A stretch of 64,000 nt of DNA from Neoceratodus forsteri (GCA_016271365.2 CM028129.1:842474001-842538000); one strand, 5' to 3'; positions 44,212 to 55,917 are shown, numbered from the stretch's first letter. A program made the numbers and translations. The notes: generated from the letters alone by a model not told the origin.

Positions 44212-45170
44212 ATGGATATCATTAACTGCAGGTACTGTGTAACAATTTTCAGAAGCACAGTCTTACAGGATTTAGGACACTGTCCTACATGCTGGGCCTT
44301 TGGAGATCTTAGGGCTCAGCTCCGGGCAGCATGGGCAGGGATTGCACGCCTCAAATTTCATATTCAAGAGGAAATACATTATAAGCACCACCCGCCATTT
44401 CCCCAGCATTCAAGAGAAAAACCTCGACCGCAGAGGGTAGTTGGTCCAGGAGGTTGGCAGGTGGTTAGGAGGGCAAATCGGGTGCCCCATCACTCTCTGC
44501 TCTCCAACATATTACCTCCAAAAACCATATAAACACTACAAACAGGTATCTGCCTCTATCTCTGAAATCAAACAAAGAGGCAGAAGACACTGCAGAGCAA
44601 GACACTGCAGCACAGGAGCTAGCACAACAAAACTCACCCAAATCAGGAACCAAAACAAAAAGCAAAGAAAATTCAAAAACTTCTGATCATAGGAGACTTC
44701 ATGATTCGGGAGCTGATACCCATCTCCAGCCAGGGTAATGGTCAGATGTCTCCCAGGTACATCAGCATGGAGAGACACTGACCGCATTGCTAAAATTGTT
44801 CACAAAGCAGGAGAAAACATTGATGTCCTAGTACACATAGGGACTAATGATCTCGCCAACCCGGTCAGTTGTGGAGACCAAGGAACACCTGACCAGGCTG
44901 GGTGACAAACTATCATCTATTTCGTCCAGCATCTCCTTCTCTGAGATCCTGCCAGTCTGGAGAGGGAGCAGATGGACGGAAGGTCAGAAAGGAAGATAGG
45001 GGAGCTAAACCACGTGGCTCAAGGGCTGGTGCCAGGAAAGGACACCGATTTGTAGGGAACTGGCAACAGTTCTGGGGCGAAAGTTCTTTAAATTTGATGG
45101 ACTGCATCTGACTAAGGAGAGTCAGTGCATTGGGGCAGAGTTTGACATCTTTGCAGCATATTTAAACTAG
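44212..45170 (+). pseudogene. CR1-D ORF1: cysteine motif and esterase-like domain
   Basis: Opens MDIINCRYCVTIFRS and GHCPTCWAFGDLRAQLRAAW, a paired-cysteine motif followed by a helical segment, as in CR1 ORF1. After a frame change near 44530 comes the esterase-like part: LLIIGDFMIRELIPI (44685-44720), VLVHIGTNDLAN (about 44828-44863) and FDGLHLTKESQCIGAEF (45095-45145), ending in a stop at 45168-45170. The catalytic GDS serine is Phe (GDF) here, which would abolish esterase activity, whereas CR1-A keeps GDS. Function in the element: RNA binding and retrotransposition support. Confidence 0.75.
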
Positions 45171-45339
45171 CAAAGCGGAAAGGGTGCAGCACCCCATATG
45201 TCGAATGGGAAGAACACCCCTCCCCTCAGCTAGTGGTCAAACAGGGATTCAACACGTTTGCAGTTCATTTGCATCACCAGGTAAGAAAAAAGGTTTGTCT
45301 CCCCATACAATGCACAGGGGTAATGCCAAACCTCACCCA

Positions 45340-46060
45340 ACAACTAACACACCAAAATCTGGCCAATGGAAAATCATGTACACAAATGCTCACAGCCTGG
45401 GAAATAAGATCCCAGACCTGCAGGTAATAATGTCAGAGGCTAAACTGGACATAGTAGCAATTAGTGAGATGTGGTTTACCAGTAACCAAAGGAGACTTCA
45501 GTACCTGGCTATGTATTGTTCAGAAGAGACCAAGGTGCAAAAGGGGAGGTGGCCTGTATGTCAATGAAAATATCAAAGCTACAGAAATTCAGAATACACA
45601 TAAGGAGCCAGAAGAACTGTGGGTCATCCTGGAAACAGGAAATGGGACAGCCATAAGAACTGGGGTTGTCTACAGGTCCCCAGACCAGGGGAGGACATAG
45701 GCACATTACTGTTAGAAGATATACAAAACATGACAGCTAAAGGGAGGATCTGATAATGGGAGACTTCAACATGCCGGATACAGATTGGTCAATACCAGCA
45801 GGAACATCTGCCAGAACTAGACACATAGTGGATTCCTGCAGGGGGAGGGCCTCAAACAACTGATACAGCAACCTACAAGAGACAGGGCTATCCTAGATCT
45901 AGTACTGACTAACAAGGAAGGGATCACAGATCTCCAGGTAGAAGGTCACCTGGGGGCCAGTGACCATCACATGGTATGGTTCAATTTGGCTACTACATCT
46001 AAATCATCCCATTCCAAGGCAAAAATATGGGACTTCAGAGGCTGACTTTGATAAGATGGC
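45340..46060 (+). pseudogene. CR1-D APE endonuclease
   Basis: Starts near 45376 with MYTNAHSLGNKIPDLQVIMS, AKLDIVAISEMWF, then after a frame change GGLYVNENIKATEIQN and GVVYRSPDQG (about 45550-45690), MGDFNMPDTDWS (45760) and LDLVLTNKEGITDLQVEGHL, GASDHHMVWF (45895-45985). All standard blocks are present across three frames, so the domain is whole but frame-broken. Confidence 0.8.
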
Positions 46061-48150
46061 CAACAGAGTTAAGCTAGCCCTGGCAAAAGAAACACAGGTG
46101 AGGGGTACAGGCAAAGTGGGCAAGCATTAAGGATGCAATACTTGAAGCAACATCCCATTGTGTTAGACAGAAAAGGAAGTGAAAAGAAGAAGGAAACCAC
46201 CTTGGTTCTCAAACACAGCAGCAGAAAAGGTCAGAGCCAAAAGGCTGGCCTTCAGGAAATATAAGGGAACACAGGGGATGAAGATAGGGAGGCATACCAA
46301 ACTGCCCTAAGGGAAGCAGGAAGGCAGTAAGGCAGGCAAAGTCCCAAACTGAGGAAACACTAGCATGAACAGTAAAAGAAGGTGACAAGACTTTCTATAG
46401 ATACATTAGTGAAAGGAGAAAGTCCAGAGAGGTATTACTAAGCTTAATGGAGAAAAGGAGCATGTGAGGAGGAGGACCCTGTAAAGGCATCTATCCTAAA
46501 TAGATACTTTTGCTCAGTATTTACTGAAGAGAAGGTAGGGCAGGGCCACAGCTCAGCATCATGGACACAGGGGAGGGAGGTGAACACTACTCCTTCACAA
46601 AGAAAAGGGTCCTACAAGAGCTTGCTAAGCTCCAGGGTGGATAAGGCAATGGGACCTGATGGCATACATCCGGGTACTTAAGGAGCTAAAGGTGGAACTA
46701 GCAGAGCCATTAGCAGAACTGTTTAGTGAGTATCTGAGCAGGAGAGGTCCCAGAAGACTGGAGAAGGGCTCATGTGATCCCACTCCAAAGAGTGGTAGCA
46801 GGAGGAGCAGGGAACTACAGACCAGTCAGTCTTACCTCAGTAGTGGGCAAGATTATGGAGGCACTCCTTAAGGAAAGGATAGTGCAACACCTGGAATCCA
46901 TAGGGACACAGGATCCAAGACAGCATGGGTTTACAAAGGAAGGTCCTGTCAAACCTAATCTCATAGATTTCTTTGACTGGGTAACCAGGAGGTGGACCAA
47001 GGGGAGCAGTTGATGTCACCTACCTTGACTTCAGCAAAGCTTTGACACTGTTCCACATAGAAGATTGATAAATAAGCTGTGTAGGCTCGGGGTGGGTCAG
47101 AAGTTGGTCAACTGGGTGGCAAACTGGTTGACGGGCAGAAAACAGAGAGTGGCGGTAAATGGCATACAGTCAGAAGAGATGCAAGTTACAAGTGGGTTAC
47201 CTCAGGGATCAGTCCTGGGGCCAGTCCTCTTCAACATCTTCATTAGTGACCTTGCAGATGGACTAGAGGGTAAGGCTTGTCTGTTTGCAGATGACACCAA
47301 GATCTGCAACAGATTAGATGATCCAGATGGGGTGGGCAGAATGAGAAGAGATCTGGATAAACTAGCAAAATCGTCAGAAGAGCGGCAACTGGATTTAATG
47401 CAAAGAAGTGCAAAATCATGCACATAGGGAAGAGAACCCTGAAGCCACCTATAGGCTGGGAGGGAGTTGCTAGCAGTCACAAAGGAAGAAGAGACTTGGG
47501 CATCATCATCACTGATAACCTGAAATCATCCAAGCAGACCTCTAAAGCAGTAGGTAAGGCTGAGGGGTGTTAGGTGTATTAGTAGGGTATCACAAGTCGT
47601 AAGAGGGAGGTAATATCCTCTTTACAAGACACTGGTTAGGCCCCATCTGAGTACTGTGCAGTATTGAGGCCACACTTCACAAGGACATTAAATCAAACTG
47701 AGGCAGTCCAGAGAAGGGCAAACAAAATGGTGCAGGGACTGCATCAGAAGACATATGAGGACAGATTAACAGAGCTCAATCTGTATACCCTTGAGCAAAG
47801 GAGGGAGAGAGGTGATATGATCGAGGCATTCAAACACCTTAAGGGCATTAACAAGGTGAAATAGTCTAATATGTTTAAATATAAGAAAAATAGCAGGACA
47901 AGAGGACACAGCATGAGATTAGAGGGGCCGATTAAGGGGAATGGAGGAAATTCTTTTCACCAAAAGGGTGGTGGATGCATGGAATGGCTTACCACAAGAA
48001 GTGGGGCTATGAATACAGTGCAGGGCTTCAAACAGGCATGGGACAGGCATAAGGGAGCAATACAAATGACTATGAATAGACAGGCCACTGACAGAGCAAA
48101 GGCCGATGGCACATTTATAAGGTAGAAAAAGAAATGGGCAGACTGGATGG
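46061..48150 (+). pseudogene. CR1-D linker and reverse transcriptase
   Basis: The linker (46061-46640) includes YFCSVFTEEK at 46505. The reverse transcriptase follows: VDKAMGPDGIHP (about 46640), GNYRPVSLTSVVGKIMEALL (46812), DPRQHGFTKEGPVKPNLIDF (46915), YLDFSKAFDTVPH-like sequence in a broken frame (47022-47058), LPQGSVLGPVLFNIFISDLA (47205) and LFADDTKICNRL (47282), so the catalytic FADD is intact. The C-terminal part continues through RPHFTRTLNQTEAVQRRANK (47665) and LNLYTLEQRRERGDMIEAFK (47790-47850). About seven frame changes are needed to read it through. The 3' untranslated tail begins near 48120. Confidence 0.85.
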
Positions 48151-48205
48151 GCCTTGAGGTCCTTATCTGCCATCAACTTCTATGTTTCTATGTTTCTATG
48201 ATAGT

Positions 48206-48840
48206 TGCCAGGGGAGAGGGGTCATCACCCTTTGGGAGAGGGAGGACAACTGTATGTTTCCATGATGAAGGGACTGATGAGGACGAGAAGGGGAGGTTTA
48301 GAATTAAAGAGAGGGGATAGGCAATAGCTGGGGCTGTTAGCTAGAGAAGTTTGGGATCAAGGTCATCAGGTGAAGAACCTTTTGAGGACTGAGCGAGAGA
48401 AGGGCAGCAAGTGTTTTATCTGGAGAGACTGCAGAGAAGGAGGGGAGGATGCGGGGGTGGGCTAGGGGATGGGGGAGCAAGAGGGGTGAGGTTGGTGGGG
48501 AGGGATGTGAGGATGGTGGAGGTGCATGATGTATAATATGAGTTAAACTCCTTGGCCACTAGACTAGGGTGGTGGATGGCACCAGCTGGTACTACCAGCA
48601 GCAGCACTGTCAGTCAAAGGGAGCCACTATATAGACCCATACAAGAGGGATTGACATGTCATGGGCCAGCAATTGAGTAGCAACAATAGCAATATTTAAT
48701 GAGTATAATGAAATTTTACAGTCTAGTCCCAGTGCTAAAAATACACCTTCAAGTTGTGTATTGCAGATTGACAATAATGGAAAGGAAACATGGACCCTGA
48801 GAACCACATGGTAGACAACAGTACAGTACTGAGAAAATGG
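48206..48840. other. Purine-rich unassigned segment
   Basis: 48230-48610 is purine-rich. The minus strand reads PSLVAKEFNSYYTSCTSTIL, which faintly recalls an L1-type linker, but there is no second motif to support it. Confidence 0.3.
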
Positions 48841-48844
48841 CTGC

Positions 48845-49335
48845 CATGTTTGACATTTCTATACATGTTGTGCATATATTTGCCTGAAATTTCAAAATCA
48901 TGTTCCCCAAGGTAATTTTCGGGGGTGGGGTGCCATGTAATCTCTGAGTGACAAACAACTTTCAATCCATAGACACTAGTACATTTAAAGTCTCACAGAA
49001 ACTGGCTTATATGTTTATCATTTCTGCATACTTTTGCCTGCAATTTCAGAATCATGTTACACAAGGTGTCCCCTAATTACCCCTGGAGGCACAAGTCTAT
49101 ACTCCAAATGAAAGTTGATTTTCTGGGAGTGGAGGAGTCATGTGATGTCTGACAAGCAGCTTTCAAGCTATAGACACTAATGCATTTAAAGTCTCACAGC
49201 AATTGGTTGATTTGTCTGTCATTTCTGCATAGTTTCAAGTGAAATTTCAGAATCATGTTCCCCAAGGTGTTCCTCAGCTACCACTGGAAGCAAAGATCTG
49301 CACTCCAAGTGAAAGTTGATTTTCAGGGGGATTCA
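48845..49335. repeat. About 200-bp tandem repeat
   Basis: Roughly 2.5 units: ATTTAAAGTCTCACAG recurs at 48983 and 49184, and AATCATGTTMCMCAAGG near 48895, 49050 and 49250. Non-coding. Confidence 0.8.
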
Positions 49336-49340
49336 TGGGA

Positions 49341-49355
49341 TGGAGAGAGAGCGAA

Positions 49356-49408
<53 letters not shown>
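49341..49408. repeat. (GA)n microsatellite
   Basis: AG dinucleotide run with a few interruptions at the left. Confidence 0.95.
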
Positions 49409-49409
<1 letters not shown>

Positions 49410-50092
49410 CTGCACATGGATGGGGTGCTGGGATAAATAATGACTAAACAAAAAGCAGGAATTCCACAGTCATCACCCCAAAATAGGAAGACTGCTCTCA
49501 CATATTTTTAAAGGTGCTTCATTTATTAGTGCCATGTGTAAAGTCCTGATGCGTTTCGGAATATTTCCTGTTTCAAAGGATCTAATACACCACCATAGGA
49601 GTGCACATTTTTATATATAGAGCAATGACATCATCAATCAGCGTCAGTAAAGTGCAAAAAGATGTGCAAAATGGTGAAAAAATCATGCCTAAAAAAGACA
49701 ACACACAAACTATATATACAAATACAACTACTACATTGACAAACACTAGGTATAAAATCAGTTATATGCAATAAATATTAAGTTTAAAAATGATTGTAGC
49801 CTAAATAGCAAAAAAGACAAATAAAGGCCCTAAACAAAGTCCTACTGACTTCCATCAATACCAATGTATATGTTGTAATCTGAACGAGAACATAAATATA
49901 AAACACATTATGCTATTATATGCCATGAATGCATGTTCTCAAATTTATCAAATTTATCAAATATATTAGACACAATGTTGGTATTCCTATAAAGTGTCAT
50001 ATGCAATTTCAAGGATTTATGATTACAATAAAATTTATATCAGAAGCAACTAAATAAAAGTTATTCCCTTAATGTATTCCTATTACTTGAAA

Positions 50093-50476
50093 TTATTTCT
50101 TTTTTCTCAGATAGGGGTTCACATTAAACCTTTCATTCAAACCTGGAGCTCTAAAGGCACCATGGGTGTAAATCCAAGATCCTTTCCTTCCTAAAATAAA
50201 ATTCTCATAATCTCCACCTCTTGGATTTTTAAACACTTTTTCTATTCCCTTAAAGAGAAAAGTGTGTTCATTCTTATCATCAGACTGCATCACATGGAGG
50301 GTTGTAGCATAAGTTGGGTCACTGTTTCTGATGGCCCTCACATGTTCGCCAACCCTTAATTTGAGATACCTTTTTATCTTGCCCACATAGAATGTCCCAC
50401 ATGTGCATGTGGCTAAATAGATAACTCCAGTAGTGTCACAAGTTATCCGTTCTCTTATCTGGTAAGAGTTGGTCAT
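50093..50476 (-). CDS. PLE-1 GIY-YIG endonuclease domain (open segment)
   Basis: A 127-codon open segment at the C-terminus of the Penelope polyprotein. It holds GVIYLATCTCGTFYVGKIKR, where VIY and YVG correspond to the GIY and YIG motifs, then LKLRVGEHVRAIRNSDPTYA with the conserved Arg, and GGDYENFILGRKGSWIYTHG near the end. The domain nicks target DNA for priming. The start codon given is simply the first Met of the open part; in the element it is continuous with the reverse transcriptase. Confidence 0.85.
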   Translation of the reverse strand: MTNSYQIRERITCDTTGVIYLATCTCGTFYVGKIKRYLKLRVGEHVRAIRNSDPTYATTLHVMQSDDKNEHTFLFKGIEKVFKNPRGGDYENFILGRKGSWIYTHGAFRAPGLNERFNVNPYLRKKK

Positions 50477-50479
50477 GTA

Positions 50480-51560
50480 GAGACTCTTGGAATCTTCACC
50501 TGCTGCAATATTGGGGCAAAACGCACATCTATAACATTTAAAATAACCTAAGCCACGTTTGAAAAGTAGGTAAGACCTGCCTGCTGTGTACCAATTGGTC
50601 CTTTAAAATTACTGCCCTTTTATAAGATATCCTAGTGGGATTTTCATGGTACAAACTTAGATTAGAATCACCTTTTAAAATATTCCAATTTCTCCTAATA
50701 ATTTCTGCTACCTTTGATGCATGTACAGAATAAGTTGTTACAAAATTCAGGTTTGTCAAACTCTATTCCTCCGGGTGTGTTACAGTAAGGGTTGCCTCTC
50801 TTGGGATATCTGTGACCTCCGGATGGATGATTTTCACATGATTCATCTGATAGCCCTTGTCAATAAATCTGTTCTCAAGGTCATTTGCAGCTGATTCAAA
50901 GCTTTTGGCATTACTACAGTTTCTCCTAATCTGGAAGAACTGGCTCTTTGGTATGTTTTGTATAGTGTGCCTAGCATGACAACAAGAAGAGAGAAGCAAG
51001 GTGTTTCTCTTACATGGCTTCCTGTAAATGTCAGTTTGCACATTGCCATCCCCACCCTTACTAATAAGCAAATCTAAGAAACAAATACTTTCTCTGCTGG
51101 CACTATAAGTAAAGTGGAACTTGGAATTAGTAGTATGTAAATATGATACAAAGCTCTCAAATTCAGTTAGATCATCATTCCATATTATAAATATGTCATC
51201 GATAAAACAATGGTACATATCAATTTTCAAAAACATGGATTTGTGTCTGGATCCCCGGCAAAACTATCTTCCCATCTCCCCATGTACAAATTCACAAGGC
51301 ATGGGGTAAATGTTGCCCCCATTACCAGCCCTTTTGTCTGAAGGTAATATTTGCCCAGGAAAGAGAAAGCATTGAATTTCAAAACAAATTCTGACAATTT
51401 CAACAATAACTCTGTACAGGGTTCTGCATCCACAGTTCTTGAGTTTAGCTTTTTTCTTAACTGTCTAAAGCTTTCTCTTGGGGGATGCTGGAGTATAAAG
51501 ACTCCACATCCATTCTCACCTATTTCCACATCCTCCTAGGTTCTTAGAATAGAGATGCAG
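50480..51560 (-). pseudogene. PLE-1 reverse transcriptase
   Basis: Blocks on the minus strand: SFLGKYYLQTKGLVMGATFT (51410-51330), NLYMGRWEDSFAGDPDTNPC, DMYHCFIDDIFIIWNDDLTE (about 51220-51160; FIDD is the catalytic pair), ICFLDLLISKGGDGNVQTDI and FVTTYSVHASKVAEIIRRNW, then LSLYHENPTRISYKRAVILK. There is one in-frame stop after VTHPEE and frame changes near 51240 and 50540. The cysteine-containing link to the endonuclease is partly lost. Confidence 0.85.
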
Positions 51561-52075
51561 CGAAGTTAAATTAAGCCCACAAAGTGGACGTGAAATGGCC
51601 ACTTCACGTTACCATCCCACTATGCTAAGTGCCCATTTTAAACTCTCAATTCACCACTTAACATTATAATTATGACTTTGCGTTGCTCACTCTGCCTTAC
51701 TTTGCTTTAAGGCAGAGTGAGAATTCACAGGCAGCCCACACACATCACATGGCTTACACAAGGTAGGTCACATGTTTCAGGCAGGCAGGCAGGAAGTTAC
51801 TCATGCTTGAAAGAGAGTTTCACTTTCGCCTTTTAGAAGGAGAAAGAGGTTGTGTGCTGCCTAGGCAGAGAGTAAAATCTTTTGGAAAACTACTTTAAAC
51901 CTTTTAATTTGTTTGCTAATTAGGTGCTTATTTTTGCATATTTGTTGTCTGAATTTGTGTTTACGCAGGATTTCAGTTTAGTATTTGTTTATTGTTAATT
52001 GATTTTATGTGTCTGTGTGTGTGTGTGTGTCTTGTGAGAGTGAGAGAGAGCCCAGGATGGGGGAGGAGAGACTAG
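51561..52075. other. Non-coding spacer with hairpin
   Basis: Contains CTCACTCTGCCTTA (51686-51699) perfectly inverted at 51708-51721. A TG/GA-rich simple stretch is at 52007-52055. Confidence 0.6.
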
Positions 52076-52914
52076 GTGGTTTTCGTAGACGTGATGGACA
52101 TTGAGTGGGTGTGTGCATGTGTTGGCCAGCTGTGTCTGGACTGGAGCACCATCCTGAGTGTTCCCCCAAAGCAAAAGATCGTAGAGTTGGTGCCATGGAA
52201 GCACCACCTCCGGTGGCACCTACCAGTGCCCCCCCAGTGCCAGCACCTGTTATGGCCCCTGTGCCAATGGCTCAGCAGCAGCAGGAAGTCAGGGAGGAGC
52301 AGGAGGAGGGGCCACAGCAGTTGCAGCAGCAGGTTTCTGCACCCCAGCCCCAACTGTACAGCCTCAGCCCCTGGCTCCAACAACACCTGGTCCCCCCACC
52401 TGTGCCTGGTCCTCCCCGTACCTCACTAGTGTGAGAGTTTTTTACTACACTGCCTGGTGACAGCAGTGTAGTAAAGTGTAATTTGTTCGGTGTTGAGGTG
52501 CGCCGTGACCCCAGAGGAAGTCACCTTGGCACATGGGGTCAGTGCACCCGCATGTATAACCACCACCTAGAGTGGCTGGCCAAGGTCACAGAACAGGGCA
52601 TTAATGCACCTTCTGGCTCTGCTGGGAAAGAGGGGGAAGAACGGCGTCCACCTGCACGTGGTGTGAAGTGGGGGAGGGCCATGGCAGAACTGGCTGTTCC
52701 ACCACCACAACCTGCAGCACTTCCTGAGGATACTGTCAACCCTCTCCAACTGCCTGCCACACAGGCTGATTTGGGCCTGCTGTGGAGTGAGATGGATGCT
52801 GCAAACCACAGACTGGACAATGTTGAGCAGCAGTTGGATCACATTGAGGGGCACCAACTACAGATCATGGGGATGCTTCAACTGCTGCTGTCCCATTGTA
52901 ACGTTGATTATTAG
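52076..52914 (+). CDS. Two adjacent open frames of unknown kind
   Basis: I do not recognise this. A plus-strand frame at 52105-52434 encodes a Pro/Gln-rich peptide (PPPVAPTSAPPVPAPVMAPV, QQQQEVREEQEEGPQQLQQQ), and the overlapping frame at 52483-52914 encodes 143 residues with MYNHHLEWLAKVTEQGI and a C-terminal heptad-like segment (LLWSEMDAANHRLDNVEQQL, DHIEGHQLQIMGMLQLLL). Such low-complexity plus coiled-coil composition occurs in accessory ORFs of DNA transposons, but no Myb or transposase motif is visible. A downstream stretch to 53475 ends in AATAAA-type signals. It is GC-rich compared with its flanks. Confidence 0.35.
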
Positions 52915-53495
52915 TTTTAGTTTGTCCTTGCACCCACCACCACCCTCTGTGTGAAAAAATAGTTCCCGATGTTGCCCCTGATCCGTCCCCCCTCTATCTT
53001 CAAATTTTGGCCCCTTCTTCATGCACATCTTTTGTTCTGGATGAGGCTACCCTCTTGTTGAGTCCCTTTTGGTACTTGATAGTTTCTATCATGCACCCCC
53101 CTTTCCTTGTGTTTATATGTAATGTCCTTTAGTGTATCATCATCTAGCTTCATTTTGGTGCATACCCATTAACATTTTAATTCCCCTCCTTTGTACAGCC
53201 ATTTTTTGACTTCATTTTAATGTGATGGCTCCCAATACATCCCGATATATCCTGTCCCAAGCCCTCCTTACTTTCTTCTGGCATTTCTCTTGCATACCTT
53301 TAGGTCATCTGACACAGGTCACTATCCATTTTTGTTGTTGTTAGTCTACCCCCCATTGTGCACCGTTATGGGTATAATAATGTTAAGTGTGTGTTCTGTC
53401 TTTCTTTTGCATAACATTGTTTACCTCTCAAAAATGTTGAGAACCATGCCCAAAAACTGCTAAAATAAAATAAAGTAAAAAAGTGGTGTCCTTGC
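52915..53495 (+). other. Possible 3' untranslated region
   Basis: Pyrimidine-rich non-coding DNA ending with AAAATAAAATAAAGTAAAAA at about 53461, which contains AATAAA. It may be the 3' part of the transcript of the preceding open frames. Confidence 0.3.
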
Positions 53496-53499
53496 CCTC

Positions 53500-55110
53500 A
53501 TTATATTCCTACGTAACAAAACCAGAAAGCCATCACTCCAGATGAATAATTGCCAATAAAATATGTTCACTGCTAGTGTAAATGTATTTATGGCAAAACA
53601 AGGCACACTAATGACCCTTGCACTTTGGCGGTTAGGCCTTCATTAGTGTGCCCCCTAATGAAGGCCTAAGCACCGAAGCACAGGGGTCATTTGTGTGTGG
53701 CTTGTATTGCCATCAATAAATTTACACTAGCATTGAGCATTTTTTCTTGGCATGTATTCATATAGAGTGCTGGCCTTCTGGGTTTGTCTTACACTTTTGG
53801 AGCTAGCTACTCTGTACCAGCACCCGTCCACAGTGTTAGTGCAGTATGCTTCTGGCGGCCCTGTTATATTCCGACTTAATAATGTCTGTTTACCATGAAA
53901 TATTTTTGCTGCCTCAGTAATGTTTCCTTTCTGTTGTGGTGGTTTGTTTGTTGAAAAGCAGGAGTGAGCAGTGCAATGATCTGCTAAACAGCATGTGTGC
54001 AGTGCACTGTCAGGTGCACACACTGCCCAGACTCCTGAAAACATATATGATAGCTGACTTGTTCCACTATTGATGGTAGAAAGAATATATAACATACGTT
54101 TTATTTGTACCGTCATGAACAGTGGACCAAGTCATATAATATGTTTTCAGGGGCTCAGTGGGCAGTGTGCACCTGACAGTGCACACATGCTGTTTAGCAG
54201 ATCATTGCAATGCTCACTCTGCTTTCAACAAACAGGAGCGAACTGAAAATGGTACTGCTAATTCATTTCGTAGCTGGGCTGATAGTAATGAGAATATAAC
54301 AAGTCAAGCTCATGCTGTGATATCACTGGGCCAGAATGCTGATGGAGAGCAGCTTGCCGCAAAAGTGCAAGACAAAACCAAAAACCCACCACTTGATTCC
54401 AGATGAATAAATGCCAAGAAAAAATGTTCACTGGTAGCACAAATGTATTGATGGCAAAACAAGCCACACACAAATGACCCTTGCATTTCAGTGGTTAGGC
54501 CTTCTTTTGGTGACCCCGTAATGAAGGCCTAAGCATTGAAGAGCAGGGGTTATTTGTGTGTGGCTTGTTTTGCCATCAATAAATTCACACTAGCAATGAA
54601 CATTTTTTCTTTGCATTTATTCATCTGGAGTGGTGGCTTTCTGGTTTAGTCTGGCACTTTTGCACTGAGCTGCTCTCCTCCAGCACCCGGCCCCAGTGTT
54701 AGCACAGCATGCTACTGAACCTGCTATATTCCTACTTAATAATGTCTGTTTACCATGAAATATTTTTGGTACCACAGCAATGTTTCATTTTTGTCATTGT
54801 TTGTTTGCTGAAAAGCAGGAGTGAGCAGTGCAATGATCTGCTAAACAACATGTGTGCACTGTCAGGTGCACACTGCCCACTAAGCCCCCAAAAACATCAT
54901 ATAACTTGGTCCGCTGTTCATGATGGTACAAATAAAATATTACATTATATATTCTTTATTCTTTATACCATCAACAGTGGAACAAGTAAGCTATCATATA
55001 TGTTTTTAGGGTGCTGGGAAGTGTGTGCACCTGACAGTGCACTGCACACATGCTGTTTAGCAGATTATTACACTGCTCACTCCTCCTTTTCTACACGCAC
55101 ACAGAGTAAG
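53500..55110. repeat. Array of alternating inverted repeats
   Basis: Four large palindromes follow each other, with centres near 53650, 54105, 54515 and 54950, each with arms of about 110-175 bp. Example: TTAGGCCTTCATTAG (53632) mirrors CTAATGAAGGCCTAA (53655). GTGAGCAGTGCAATGATCTG (53965) is mirrored by AGATCATTGCAATGCTCACT (54202). The second half (54330-55110) repeats the first with changes. No coding sequence. Confidence 0.85.
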
Positions 55111-55164
55111 AAAGAAATAAAGCATTACTGAGACCACTAAAATAATTTATTTTTGAAACAGAGC

Positions 55165-55385
55165 TTTTTTTTTTAGTCTTTGGTAACCGGGTAAGGCCCA
55201 CTAAGCACAAGTGCCTGTTTTCAGGGGCGACCTGGGAGCACTGGGCAGTTAAGTGACTTGCTCAGAGTCACACAGTATGCAGGTGGAGGTTGTGAGAATC
55301 AAACTCAGGTCTGGTCTGCTGGATGTATCAAGCTCATTCACACCTCATTCCTCTAACCTCTAGGCTATACTGCCAGCCAATTATT
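55165..55385 (-). repeat. CORE/MIR-like tRNA-derived SINE
   Basis: Minus strand: head GGCAGTATAGCCTAGAGGTT and GAGTTTGATTCTC (B box), core CTGTGTGACTCTGAGCAAGT then CACTTAACTGCC, tail GCCCCTGAAAACAGGCAC ... CTTACCCGGTTACC and a poly(A)-like end. The core matches the SINE at 24786 and the tail matches the SINE at 17500. Confidence 0.85.
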
Positions 55386-55915
55386 AGTCAGACTATAACA
55401 AGGAAGTGAAGGACACCACGTTTGTAGCTTATTTTATGTAGAATGCTTTTGACCAGTGTAAGTAAAAATCTTGGGATGCTGTCTTAGGTCCAGAAAATTC
55501 CTGACTCCATACGAAAAGAAGTGATAGCATAAAATGGAATGGAAAGTTTCCATTAATTCATGCCGTACTCAGTCATGCGTGCAGTGCACCCACTCAGTCC
55601 CCAGAATTAATGTGCACCCCAAAATCCTGCTGCTTTATGTTCAGAAAATTCCTAACTCCAGATGAAGAGAAATTCATGTAATGCTTCTTGACCTGACTGG
55701 GCTGATGCATGGTGTCTTGCCAAATGATGTGCTAGAAGCATGACCCGATCATTGAGTTAACCATCCATGATGATGTGATAATGCTGTTAGTTACCCAACG
55801 TCTGCTGTACTAACCCCAAAAAGAAGGATGCCCTCTGTGTGTACACTAATACTACCCTTGTAAGTTAATGTACCTGGCTGGCACCATCACGGTTTTCCAC
55901 AGAACCTGACCTTAA
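55386..55915. other. Non-coding spacer
   Basis: No recognised feature. Confidence 0.5.

Positions 55916-55917
<2 letters not shown>

Larger units (their letters stand above)
44000..48201 (+). mobile_element. CR1-like LINE (CR1-D), nearly full length
   Basis: About 4.2 kb on the plus strand: 5' leader with a 22-bp palindrome at 44097-44118, ORF1 (44212-45170), endonuclease, linker and reverse transcriptase (about 45340-48100), and a short 3' region ending CTATGTTTCTATGTTTCTAT. That 3' end resembles the octamer-type tails of CR1. All ORFs have frame changes. It is the most complete LINE in the window. The 5' boundary is uncertain by a few hundred bases. Confidence 0.85.
49520..51560 (-). mobile_element. 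Penelope-like element PLE-1, 5'-truncated
   Basis: Minus-strand Penelope-type retroelement: reverse transcriptase 51560-50480, GIY-YIG endonuclease 50476-50093, and a 3' region to about 49520. The catalytic FIDD and the C-terminal GIY-YIG domain define the group. It is closely similar to PLE-2 at the right end of the window. A degenerate hammerhead-like stretch (TTTGAAACAGGAAATATTCC, then GAAACGCATC) lies at 49537-49580 on the minus strand, where terminal-repeat sequence is expected. Confidence 0.85.

Noticed and set aside
48416..48607. Possible L1 fragment (EFNSYYTS on the minus strand)
   Set aside because: One short motif only; no reverse transcriptase or endonuclease blocks nearby.
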